Part shown: in pieces, positions 12,263 through 23,200 of the stretch
Position numbering within the stretch: position 1 is the stretch's first letter
How the letters are laid out: each line of letters opens with the position of its first letter
Source: Poecilobothrus nobilitatus
Taxonomy: Eukaryota; Arthropoda; Insecta; Diptera; Dolichopodidae
Length of the DNA: 64,000 nt
Reading direction: 5' to 3'
Assembly (NCBI GenBank): GCA_947095535.1
Contig: OX352772.1
Location: forward strand, 51,479,445-51,543,444
Position numbers and translations under genes: made by a program
Notes under the pieces: model-generated
What the model was told of the DNA's origin: nothing
The model's input: only the letters and a program-made list of their open reading frames with translations
The model's database searches: none

Positions 12263-12479
12263 CACTAAAAAGTGGTCGTCGTAAATAGAATTTTTGTAAA
12301 AGTTGCTTTTAATTTTATAATATCGGAATTCTTTTTTTTTGTGGCATTTTGTAACTCAATCATCAATCATGTTGGTATCATCTCAATCTATTTTTATACT
12401 TAGACACAATGTATCTTTTAAACTTTTACCATCTGTTTTAAATAAATTATTTCCATATAATGATATTCTAATTGGAAAC

Positions 12480-12677
12480 CAAGTTTTTCCAAGTTATTTT
12501 TTCTAATGCATTTCTCTGCCACATAAATGTGACACAGCTTTTCCTGTTCAGGCGTGGCTTTAAATGTCGTAAGGAAGAATAACTCTTACGACGTGTGTGG
12601 GATTCGAACCCACACTCCCTTACAGCGTGTTTACAGCGTATTTTATACGCTCTTACCCACTTGGCCACCGAGGCCCC
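12480..12677 (-). mobile_element. tRNA-derived SINE
   Basis: The minus strand starts GGGGCCTCGGTGGCC and holds an A-box-like TGGCCAAGTGGG (12655-12666) and a perfect B box GGTTCGAATCC (12600-12610), as in a type-2 tRNA-like head with a long middle (GCGTATAAAATACGCTG). An acceptor stem does not form, and a non-tRNA body follows (TCGTAAGAGTTATTCTTCC…). A partial second copy at 41578-41636 supports a dispersed SINE rather than a tRNA gene. Confidence 0.65.
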
Positions 12678-12689
12678 AAGTTTTCTATT

Positions 12690-14095
12690 AGATCCAATTT
12701 AATAAAAGACCTGGAAAATTACAAATTCATCTTAACTTTAGTAGAATAGTTATATTCTCACTAATCTATAGAGGTTTAGTATTTGCTTGTCTCTATTATC
12801 TTTGCCTGATTCTGACCTGTACGATCTAGTTCGATCACGATCAAACGTTTCCTCTCCAGACTTTGTGATTGTGATGAGTTAAAGTTTTGGTTCATATAAA
12901 TCTCACAAATCTAAAATGTTTTTCGATTCAAAATAAAACTTTTTAGCATACCTATATATAATGGTTATCTTTAGGGTGGTTTTCTTTTCAAGGCCCAGAT
13001 TTTCACTATAATTTTATTTTTAACAATTTTTTTTTTGTAAATATTTCTCTCCATTATTAAATCCCTTCAATAATTCAAAATTTTTTAATTTGGGTTTCTC
13101 CTCCTGTCATTCAAAAAAAAAAAAAAATTAATATTCAACTTTTTGTTGTACCTATACTAAGAATTTACAAGTAATTTCTAACTCCTAAATGCTTTTATTC
13201 AAATAAAAGTTTCATAAATTCTCAGAAAAATCATCAAAATCACGTTAAAGTAAAACAAAAACAAGATTCAATTTATAAATTGTTCAATAAAACATTCTAA
13301 AAAGAAAAGCGATTCATTTTTGTTTTTTTTTATCATTTAAAAAAATTTAAGCAAGCTGATCATAACATACCCATGTAAAAGACAGCAGGAGAGAAAAAGA
13401 CAAAAATTAAAGTTTATTTCAAATTAAAGATTATATTTTCTTTTTTATATTAATTTAAAAAAAAAAAAAAAAAACACCTGTAAAATATTTTTGTCTTTTT
13501 TTTTTTGTTAGTTGATTCTTTAAATTTGATTTGATTTGAACAAGTTCTAATACATCCCATTCATGTGGTTCCCAATAAAAAAAAAAAAAGAAAAACTAAA
13601 AAATAAAAAGAAATGATCATTAACACCATTAATCATTATAAAAAATTGGTTGAAGGAAAAAAAAAAACTATTAATTCTAATTATGAAAAACTTATATTTA
13701 AGAAACCAAAAAAAAAAAAAAAGAAGGCTGTTTGTAACACAAAGGATTCTTAAAGGTGCCCATTTCCAAAACACTGATATAAAAATATGTTTTCTAAAAT
13801 TTTGTGGGGAAGTTTTTAAAATTTTTAAGTTTTTACCTGATTTTACTTTTGTTAAAATTATTAGGTTCTAGATTTTAGGCTTTGTTGTTTTTATTGATGT
13901 AGGCTGAGTTAACGGATCAGTTATCATAAATATTTAAGTCGATAACTTTGAAAGTTAAGAAAAGTCAGCAAAAACATTCGTAATCTGCGCGGGATTTGAA
14001 ACTGTATTTTCTCGACTAATAAGGTATTTGCTGAACCGTACTCGATCAAGAAGGCTTCTATGCAAAAGAGATTAAAGCGTTAAGAAGGAGTTACA
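12690..14095. other. AT-rich gene-free stretch
   Basis: Long A and T runs. A weak tRNA-like stretch near 13985-14050 was considered and not called. Confidence 0.5.
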
Positions 14096-14099
14096 AATT

Positions 14100-14480
14100 T
14101 TGTCAAATTTAAATTTCACATAACGGTAAATTTCAATAATTTCAATTCTTATGATTTTATATACTTCAATTATAATAAAAAAACTGTTACATTAGACTTC
14201 ATTTTTAATCATTTCAATTATTAATATAGGATATAGGATAGGAAAAGTCTGAGACTTTTGGAAACTATAACATTGGAGGCTATACTTGAAAACGTTTATT
14301 CAATTTTTTTAGTTTTTTACTAAAGTTTAACTTTTAACTTCTTCAAAACTCAGAAGAAAATGATTGCGGTTATTGCGGAAGTTTCGAAAAAAAAAACAAA
14401 AAAGCAAACGGACGGACAGAGGGACATTAATAAGCATTTTTTTTTATAATTTTTTTTTTTTTTTGGAAATGTGTTAATAA
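14100..14480 (-). mobile_element. Helentron/DINE-1-like fragment
   Basis: In minus orientation it carries the (GTCC)n block (plus-strand ACGGACGGACAG near 14407) followed, in the same order as the complete copies, by the AAATTTACCGTTATG block (plus-strand CATAACGGTAAATTT near 14119). The AAACGGACGGAC…TTAATAAGCA context is shared with the copies at 37440, 39550 and 60360. Ends not preserved. Confidence 0.65.
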
Positions 14481-17400
14481 GTAAAAAAAAAAAACAGATA
14501 ATAATAAAAGATAATAAGCCAATTTTAAAATATTTTGACTTAAAAAGTTCTAATAAATTATGAAGTTCATTTAATCTTCAATCAAGGTCTATTTTTTCTA
14601 CGATCAAATAAGATTGGCACATGGATTAATTCGAATTATAATTAAGGATGAGAAAAATAATTAAACTATTAGATATTGATTTTGAAGATTGGAAGAAATT
14701 TATTTTTACTGAGCTGAGAAGAATTTTTCAAAAAAAAAAAAAAAACAATCCAAGTTATAATGTAATTACAATTTTAACATGTAGCTACTTATTAAAATCT
14801 AAAAAAAAAATTTATTTTTTATTAATATTATACCAGTTTTACTTTATATTATACCAGTTTTTTGTTGGCAGATCGTTTTAATATTGAGGTGTTGTTTAGC
14901 GTGTCTTAATTGTCGCGTTTGTTAATAGGTTATTTAAATCTTTACTTATTAAATAATTCATATTGTGCAATTGTTTTAGATGGAGATTAATTAGAGATAT
15001 TAAACATATGCAAACTTTAACAGTCTCTACAAAAAGAGAAAAAAAATATAATTTTGAGTTTTAACTAAAAACTAAAATGTGCATTAAATACAGATACTTT
15101 TCTTCGAACCATCTATAATTCTCATACGAAATTTCAGAACCGTTTGGCAATGAAATATGCTAGTAAATGGTTTTAAAAATAAAATTTAATTTTTGAAGAT
15201 TGGAAGCCGGTTTTATTTTAATTTGATGTAAGTGTAAGAATGATTAGCAAAATATAAAAAAGTCTTTCTTTTTTATTAATTAAGTTTGATTTTATTGATA
15301 TCGCGAGATCATTTCATTTCGCGAGATCAACGGGTTTGAACATCTGTCATTCATCTGTGAAATTTACATAAATATTGTATATCTTGGTACTTAATTGAAT
15401 CGCATATTTGAAATTTTCTTAATTAAATTTTATGGAGGTTGAACTGAAAAGTTGATTAAATTTTATGGATGCAGCCACAAAACATCATTTCAAACATCAA
15501 CCTCCTTAAATAACTATGTTTTAAAAACTTATTTAAAATGATTAAAATTAGAATATATTTTGTACTATATGACGCATCGGCTACAGTTCTAAATTTAAAT
15601 CAAGGCTTTGAACTTTTTGAACAAATCCGAATTAAATTTAATTAGTTCCTAATAAAACATTTAGAGCATTTTGGTCTAGTGATTTTGTATTTTAGTTTGA
15701 ATTGATTAAAATAGTTATTGTTGAAAATATTCATGTGTCATACAAGAACTTCAATTCACATTGTACTGAAATAATATTTTAAAGACAGATGTTATACAAT
15801 AATTCAATTATATACAATCAATACAATCAATACAATTATAGTTCGGTTCTTAATAAATATTTAACAGTTATAAACAGTTATAAATTTAATTTTTATTTTA
15901 TCTTGCTGTCTTATAATGACGCACTTACCCTATTTAAACCTAAATATAACATTTTTGATGATATTTTAATCTGTTAGATTTTAGAATGCAGGTGAAAATT
16001 TACCTCTTCTTTTTTCTCATACGTACAGCCTCAGTAGAACGTCATTCTCATTCGAAGTAAGCTATAATTTACTTGAAATCATATTTTTAGGAATTCCTAC
16101 TTCCTTCTATACCTACTTCGACCAACGAGTTCTGAGTGATTTTACCTATTTAATGGATTTTTAATAATTCATATAGATCTTAATATTTTTAAAGAAAATT
16201 TCGTATTATTTAACTAATTTAGGGCTTCCTTTATGACTATTAACTTTGTCTTGAAAAATGCAATATTGAGTAGGCATTACCTTAATAAAAATATTAAAAG
16301 GGCTTCAATTGTTTTATGTTTTCAGAGAGGATCTGTATATTTTACTTTTTATAAAAATAATATTTTTATAAAAAATAATTTATTTTAGTCGATTTAATTT
16401 ATTCATGGTTTGAATAAGGTTTAAAATCTATAAATGTAAAATCTATCTTATATTCTTAAAAATATATTTAAAGGATGAAATATATTAATTTTATCTTTAA
16501 GAAGAAAAACATGAGTCATGACTTTAAAACTTAGTGTATGTTAAGTAGTTTTACATAAAACAAAACAGATTTTATGATCGATATTTTAATTTATTCTTTG
16601 ATTTGATCTTTTTCTTTGATCTTTTTCTAAATTTTTAATTTTGTTATATTTTCAGTGAAGTAAATTTGAACTTGAACCAAAAATTAAATAAATCTTTGTT
16701 TTTGTTATCTTTATGGGTGATAATTAATGACAATAATTATAGAAATATAAAATTAATTTCACATTACAGAACGTTTAATCCCATAGTTTTAAACTATGGT
16801 GTATTCAGTTAAAGTTAACTTAACATTTAATATTAAGTGAATTTTCTTTTTTATGCTACCCAGTTTCCGTCCAAAAAACTAAAACCTCCGCTCAAAAAAT
16901 TCTACTTAAAAGAAATCAGAAGAATTATAACTTTCTTAATTCTCAATTAAATCTTACAATAAAGTATCTTTAAAACAGAAAAAACTCCAGGACATATACT
17001 CAAAAACTGCGGAACTTTATTCCGAGTAAAATATGTTCACCTAGAAGCATTGGTTTGCCGAAGATGAACTGTCAGCACTAAACTAAATAAACTCTTCAAG
17101 GTTTGCAGAAATAATATAAAGAAAGGCAAAATTTACAACACAGGGAATGCACAATAGATCTATACATAAAAAAATCACAGAGTTACTTATACCTCTTAAA
17201 ATACAATAATACAATTACGAATAGTTGGGTAATTAGTAACAATTCTATGTGATGGATTTATTGCCTTGCTCAAATAAACATTAAAAGCTAATAAATATAT
17301 TTTAATCCAATATTTCGTTAAAATTTGTAATGATTTTAAAAGATCCATTCAACAAAAGGATAATTTACATTCACAAAATATGGATAATTTTCATTTTTCT

Positions 17401-18580
17401 TAGACTATAAGCACTCATACTTCTTTTTCTGTTTTTTATCTACCCGTATTAAACTTGGAGCAGATTACAATTTAAATTTTTAACATTCTGTGCGATTGCC
17501 TCAGTTTTAAAAAAAAGGGACGCCAACATTTTTTCTAAATGTATAGTTCTTTAGAAGACTTTTCTAGAGGAAAGACTATCGAAATAAAGGACAATATTAC
17601 TCTCTTTAATAGAATTAACTGTCAAACCAAATGAAAAATATAGGAGAAAATTACAGGAAGAGGAAAATTAGTGGAGAAAAATATAGGAGAAAATTAGTAT
17701 AAGGAAAGTGAAGTATATAAAAACTTGTAGTAATATAAGAGGTTAATATCGAATCTTCAAATTGGAAGTTGACATCAGAAATTTTTAAAAGGAGAATTAA
17801 AAAACTCCGAAAAATACAATAGCTCGGATAGTCTATATTGATATAAAATTTTGATGAATTTTCCTTTTCTCAATTCATAATATTATTATTTAGTTCTCGG
17901 GAACTAGAAACAAAATAAGCAATTAATATTAATTTTTTTTTATTTTTCAGTTTACAAACCTCAAAAATAACTTAAATTAATTTTTAAATTATATTTTACC
18001 AGAGTACATATCATATTTAGTTTCTGGATAAACCGCTCAAAATATTTTACATATTGCCTCATGCCTGAAAGTCTATTTAAAGTTTACCGAAAAAAAAATT
18101 TCACGATCTTTAAGTAAGTCGTAAAATTTTAGTTATCTTAGAGTTTAATTACCCTAGGATAGTGTTCTGTTTTTCGTTTTTTTTTTTTTTTTGTAAATTT
18201 TTTATTAATTTTAATATTCTCCATAAAAGTGAGCACATTTCTTTTCAAATCTATTCAGTCATTCTTTGTTGACTGAAAAAAAATGCATTTTGTATAGGTA
18301 CAAAAAAGGTTTGTTTGTTGTCATCAAATGTTAAACCCTATAAGTGTCAGCAAAAAAATAAAAATGTATGCAATAAAAAAAGTTCATCATAAGATGGATT
18401 TTAATTGCAATCCAAAAAAAAAAAAAAATTAACCTGGTTCCTTTTTTTATATATACATACATACAAATGTATGTATATCTTATAACCTGGTCAACACCTA
18501 TCTTGATTCATTTCATGTTTATTGTTTTATTTTTGTTTTTATTTTATTTCTGTAAACATAACATTCTGTATTTTCTTTTC
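14480..18580. other. AT-rich gene-free stretch, possibly intron
   Basis: No coding or repeat unit supported. A 9-bp-arm palindrome CCATAGTTTTAAACTATGG lies at 16781-16799. If the exons at 10514 and 18583 belong together, this is intron. Confidence 0.45.
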
Positions 18581-18582
18581 AG

Positions 18583-18649
18583 CTGTTAACATTTATTTTA
18601 AAGTACAGTTATGCAGAAGATTGTTTAGGAACATCAGGAGAACCAACAG
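18583..18649 (+). CDS. Internal exon of an unidentified, possibly secreted protein
   Basis: A polypyrimidine tract and acceptor (GTATTTTCTTTTCAG) precede 67 bases that end ACAG before a GTACAA donor. Frame 0 is open and reads LLTFILKYSYAEDCLGTSG then EPTG with one base over. The pattern suggests the end of a signal peptide (cleavage after SYA) followed by a mature start with a Cys and Gly-rich turn. A clip-domain or other small disulphide domain would begin like this, but that is inference from about 12 residues. Base composition is clearly richer than in the flanks. The next exon was not found in the window. A phase-0 partner with an ATG may be 10514-10549. Confidence 0.5.
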
Positions 18650-19285
18650 GTACAAAATGGGTTCACAACAAACAAAATAATAATAAAAAGTCATCAATGT
18701 CCCATGTTTGTATATGTTTGTATAGATGAGTGTACATACAATTTTTTTTTTTTTGTTATAATCTGTAATATTACAGGTTTATATTTACAATAAAAACAAG
18801 GTTAAAATCAGTTATAAAAAAACACCTGTTGTTGCTAACTGAAACAAAATAAAAAAAAAATGTTTGATGGATACCAAGTATGCAGACATCTTATTGTAAT
18901 GCAGCAGTAAAGATGCATTTAATAACTTAAGAAGAGAGTTTATATTTTTTTTTTTTTAGTTGTTTTTTTTTTGTTGTAGGTTTTATGGGTTAAAAAATAA
19001 AAACAATATTATAGATATAAAATCAAATGAAATAGATCACAAAAAAAGGATGTTAAGCATATTTCTTTTTTTTTGTGTTACAAAATGTTAGTTGTCAAGC
19101 GAAGGATCACTATATTGAAGAGCTTGAAGAAATTTAAATATATTTAATAATACATTTGATTTTTAGTGGAAATGAAAATTATTTTTATGCTTAAATTCTT
19201 GAGGCTAACTTATACATATATTATAAAAAATTGATTATCTCTATTTGGACAAATGTTTTATTTTTTAAATCTATCAATATATCTC
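18650..19285. other. AT-rich gene-free stretch, probable intron
   Basis: Low-complexity A/T sequence downstream of the exon. No further exon seen. Confidence 0.45.
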
Positions 19286-19396
19286 TGCTTTCGGTAATGT
19301 AAAATTACGATTCGATTTTGATAAAACTAAACAACTGTCAGATAGATTTTTGCAAATTTTTGACGTGACGTCAAGCGACATTACCGAACAAAAGCA
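19286..19396. repeat. Short inverted-repeat element (MITE-like)
   Basis: TGCTTTCGGTAATGT at 19286-19300 faces ACATTACCGAACAAAAGCA at 19378-19396, an inverted pair with a small internal gap. The centre contains the near-palindrome TTGACGTGACGTCAA (19360-19374). A third, inverted occurrence, ACATTACCAAAAGCA, lies at 20920-20934 beyond the mariner-like element and matches the first in 14 of 15 positions. Confidence 0.5.
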
Positions 19397-19526
19397 AAAT
19401 TTTTTATGTTTAGTGTGCTTTAGTATAATTTTTATATTTTTGGTTGTTCTGAAATTATAAGTAAGTAAAAATTAAAAATTTAGATGGAATATTAATATAT
19501 ATGTTTTAAAAGTTATAGATATATAT

Positions 19527-20841
19527 AGGGTGTTCAATATTGAGGTATCATTTTAATTTTAATAAAAAAAGACTTTTTTTTTGAAATATTAAATATATTT
19601 TTATTTTAATTTATTACAAATAGGTTCCGGTTAATAATGAAAAATTATGTCGGCCAAGTGGCCCCCTCTACTACTTCGGCAGGCTTCCAATCTTTTACCA
19701 AAAGTTTGAATCACGTTATTCAATAAACTGTTCTCAATGGTTGAAATCTGCTCGATAATGTTGTTTTTAAGCTCTTGAATTGTTGTGGGATTATTGCTGT
19801 ACACTTTCGATTTCACAAAACTCCACAAAAAAAAATCCAACGGTGTCAAATCGCACGATCTTGGTGGCCACATGACTCCTCCTCTACGAGAAATAATGAG
19901 ATCTTCGAACTTTTCCTTCAAAAGATCCATTGTTTCTCTTGCTGTGTGGCAAGTGGCAACGTCCTGTTGAAATTCCATATTCTCTAAGTCCAAATCATCA
20001 ACTTCCCCCCACAAAAAGCTTCGGATCATCTCCCTGTAGTGATTTCCATTGACCGTAATCGCATTTTCATTTGCGTTTTCAAAAAAATATGGTCCGATGA
20101 TTCCTCCTGACCACAAACCACACCAAACCGTAAGTTTTTGTGGATGTACTGGTTGCTCTAAGATAACCCTTGGATTCTCTTCACCCCAAATGCGGAAATT
20201 CTGTTTATTGACGTAGCCATTGAGCTGGAAATGAGCTTCGTCGGTGAAGATTATTTTGTTAAAAAAATTCTCATTTTCTTCTTGTTTTTCGATTGCCCAA
20301 GAAACGAATTGTCGACGTAATGCATATGGTCAGTTGGTTTTAATTCTTGCGTCAGCTGGATCCTATAAGCCTTTAAATGGAGATAACGATGTAAAATGTT
20401 GAATAATATGGATGGTTTGGTGTTTAATTACTGCGAACGATGACGAATGAAAGTTTTTGGATCTTCTTCAACACTTCTGCTCACAGCTGCTACATTCTCG
20501 GTTGAACGGCCACTACGTTGATAAATGTTGCCTCTGTTATCAAGAACAGATCCAGTTTCTAGAAATTTATCAACCATCAGCTTGATGGCACGATTTGTTG
20601 GAGCATTTTCTCTATATAATAAGGATAAGGATAAGGAAGACTATCTAAATTTAAAAACATAATAACTACTTATATTTTATACTTTTTTATGTTTCAAATT
20701 TTAAAGTATAATTAAAATTTCACAAGAAAAAATACTACTACACTTCTTTTATAGAATCAGAATCCATTTCAACAAAAATATATGTTTTTATATTTTTCCC
20801 TTTGTACTAAAAATCAACAACTAATCATAAATTTTCACCCT
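19527..20841 (-). mobile_element. Mariner-like element, nearly full length, inactive
   Basis: A transposase remnant of full-family length occupies 19631-20767. The downstream end begins TATAGGGTGTTCAATATTG at 19525. The upstream end probably lies at CACCCT (20836-20841), which as reverse complement reads AGGGTG and matches the first six bases only. The inverted repeats are therefore weak, and the true ends are uncertain. The flanking TGCTTT(C/T)GGTAATGT pair at 19286 and 20934 is an alternative boundary. Confidence 0.65.
19631..20767 (-). pseudogene. Mariner-like transposase, interrupted
   Basis: Reads from MDSDSIKEV (stop) near 20767 through an N-terminal helix-turn-helix part (NAPTNRAIKLMVDKFLETGS, RSGRSTENVAAVSRSV), an in-frame stop after HRSQ, then AYRIQLTQELKPTDH, a frameshift, and a long open region to the end. 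The catalytic residues are visible: first Asp in IIFTDEAHF, second in FQQDVATCH, third in RSCDLTPLDFF. There are 36 residues between the second and third Asp, against 34 in classical mariner. The C-terminus ends RGGHLADIIFHY. The 3' half (about 20330-19631) is free of stops. Breaks in the 5' half make it non-functional as it stands. Confidence 0.85.
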
Positions 20842-20934
20842 GCTCTGTATGTACAAATTTGACTGATATTTCGACTTTTTTTTTGCATAACTGAAAGAAT
20901 AACGCTAAAGTTGAAAACGACATTACCAAAAGCA

Positions 20935-22940
20935 TGGTATGTTGTCATCAATTTAATTTAATTTGTATTCTTATGATAAATTCGAAAATCCTCAAAAATT
21001 GTAAAGATTCAATTATCAAACAAAAATTACGAAACTTAGGGTGTTCCGAACCTATCATACTAACTCTTAACGCTAGAGATTTGATACTTCTTTCCTTATA
21101 TGCATTTCTTTTTAAGTGCAAACGTCTAGTGTAATCGAGTGTACTGAGTAGACTAAAAATTTGATCGATAATCAAGTGTGATTTTTTTTGAATGCACTAA
21201 ACATTTTTCGTAGTTTTTCTCCTTAATTAAATTATAAGTACAATTAGCTTGGAAATGTCCGTAATCTGCCATTGCATAGTAGTATCAATAATATAAAATC
21301 AAACGTTTTAGTGGAAATACAATCGAAGATATTAAGTAGTTGCATGAAGAAAAAGTTTTCATATTTGTTTGTAATGAAGAATTTTTTAATTTGTGTTATT
21401 ATTTTATTTTCCACAGTTATAAATAACTGAACAAAATTTCAAGACCTTTTCCACTACGATATATAGTTATTAAAGGGCTTAAAGCCAAAACTTTTACGCG
21501 ATACTTTGAAGAATTTTTTAAAATTAACTTTAAAACTCAGCGGCGTTTAAAAAAATTTAGATTATATTTTAAAGACTTGGTAATAAACTATTAATAAAGA
21601 TGTTAAAAATCTAATATACCGTTTTTAATCATTAATGTTATATAATTAAGAATAAAAATGTTTTTTTTTAACATAATTAAAGTCTTATTTAGATATTAAA
21701 TGTAACCTTTTTTTAAAATTCCTGACATTTAATTTGACATTTTTATTTGACGTTTAATTTGAAATTTTTGAAAAACGTTTTAAGTTTTTTAGTTTAATTA
21801 AAAAAATTATTAAATTAAAATATTTATAAATTTAATTAAATAGTTTACTGAATTTAATTTCATTCTATAGGTTATAGATTAGAAGGCAGTTCAAAAATCC
21901 TGATATGATTTGAGGCTAGTACAGAAGCGTTTTTTCAGAATTTATAACATGTCTGATGAATGTCTGATCTTCAAGAGACAGTAGTTTTAAAATTTAATTA
22001 TTTATTTCAACTCATTCCATGACATCAATCTTGATTTCATTTTCCTGTATATAGAGCAAAATTCCAAATAACTGATGTCTGAAGACTATATTATAATAAC
22101 TCTTGTATTTCTTGAGAGGTAGTTGAATTAGGTGTGAAGAGGTAAAAAAAACTCTAAATATATATTTTGTGTGATATATTCGTTAGCATCTCAGGATTTA
22201 AAAAGTATTCCGACTAACTGATCATATCATTGTTATTTAACACTTTACCTAATATTATTTTGATTAAAAAGATTTCTAATTCACTAAATATAATAATATT
22301 AATCAACAATTTCAAATTGTACCCATTCATTACTATTAAATTCAAAATTACATATTCCATTTGGATATTTTTCATATAAACCTTCTTAGGATTACTACTG
22401 CATTTATACACAACAGATAACAATTAAGAGAATAAAAAAAAAAAATTTAATGCACATACATAAGTCCTTGCATGTGCATATTAAAAAACAAGAACAAAAA
22501 TAAAAACAAAGTAAGAATGAGAAAAATAACAAGACGCATGCGACTAAAATTGCCAAGTATTCGTACAACGTAAAATCTTAATAATATATAGTAATAACAT
22601 TATAGTAACAAGAACAGGTGCAGGACACCTTTTTTTTTTTTTTTTAAAAGTATCCTTTCAATTTTTTTTACATTTTTTTACACAGCCACTTAAGAATAAT
22701 ATCTATAATATAATTTTCTTTCCTGATTATCCATCTTCTTCTTTAAACATACACACATATAATGTCATGTTAGGAAGTTCTTCAATTTTAGTGTATAATC
22801 AATATCATAATAATCATCATTATTTTGTTGAATTGCTTGCGAATAATTTATTTAAAAATTGTAAATTGTATTGTAATTTTTAATTTTTTAATTTAAAAAT
22901 TGTAAATTGTAATTTTTAAATTTAAATAAAATTAATTTAT
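20935..22940. other. AT-rich gene-free stretch
   Basis: No gene or repeat supported. Confidence 0.5.
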
Positions 22941-22942
22941 TA

Positions 22943-23200
22943 CCTCTTAAGCACAATGAAGGGTAGCCATTGCGCAGAAATAAGATAATGGCCCAATGCG
23001 TATACTTTGCTTCCTTTGCCTCGTTTGGTTTTTTAAAGTATCGAAGGAAGTAAGGAACAAAGTATTTAAATGTCAATCTACCGCTTCCAACTCTTTGTGT
23101 TGTACTTAATAAACTTGATACCAATACATTTTTTGACATTTGACATTTGACTTGATTTCATAGCTGATACATGGTGGCTAAGTTCATTGTGCTCATTGGT
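22943..23200. repeat. Inverted-repeat-bounded segment
   Basis: Plus-strand GCACAATGAAGGGTAGCCA (from 22951) is matched in reverse by TGGCTAAGTTCATTGTGC (to about 23191). The arms are about 18 bases with a short mismatch block. A GACATTTGACATTTGAC tandem lies inside the right arm side. No clear target duplication. Confidence 0.45.
22944..23139 (-). CDS. Unidentified coding-like exon, about 65 codons
   Basis: From an ATG at 23139 (context GTCAAAAA-ATG) an open frame reads MSKNVLVSSLLSTTQRVGSG, then RLTFKYFVPYFLRYFKKPNE and …THWAIILFLRNGYPSLCLR, ending at TTAAGAG|GTAATA, a possible donor, where strongly AT-rich DNA begins. The composition is richer than the flanks, and an N-terminus with Ser, Thr and Arg but no acid suggests a possible mitochondrial leader. 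I do not recognise the protein. Against a host gene: the segment is bounded by an inverted repeat (GCACAATGAA…AGCCA at 22950-22969 and its reverse near 23174-23193), so it may be a small mobile element. Confidence 0.3.

Noticed and set aside
13985..14050. Possible tRNA or SINE head on the minus strand (GTTTCAAATCCCG and GGTTCAGCAAATA)
   Set aside because: Only a weak B box and a worn A box; no stems form and no second copy was found.
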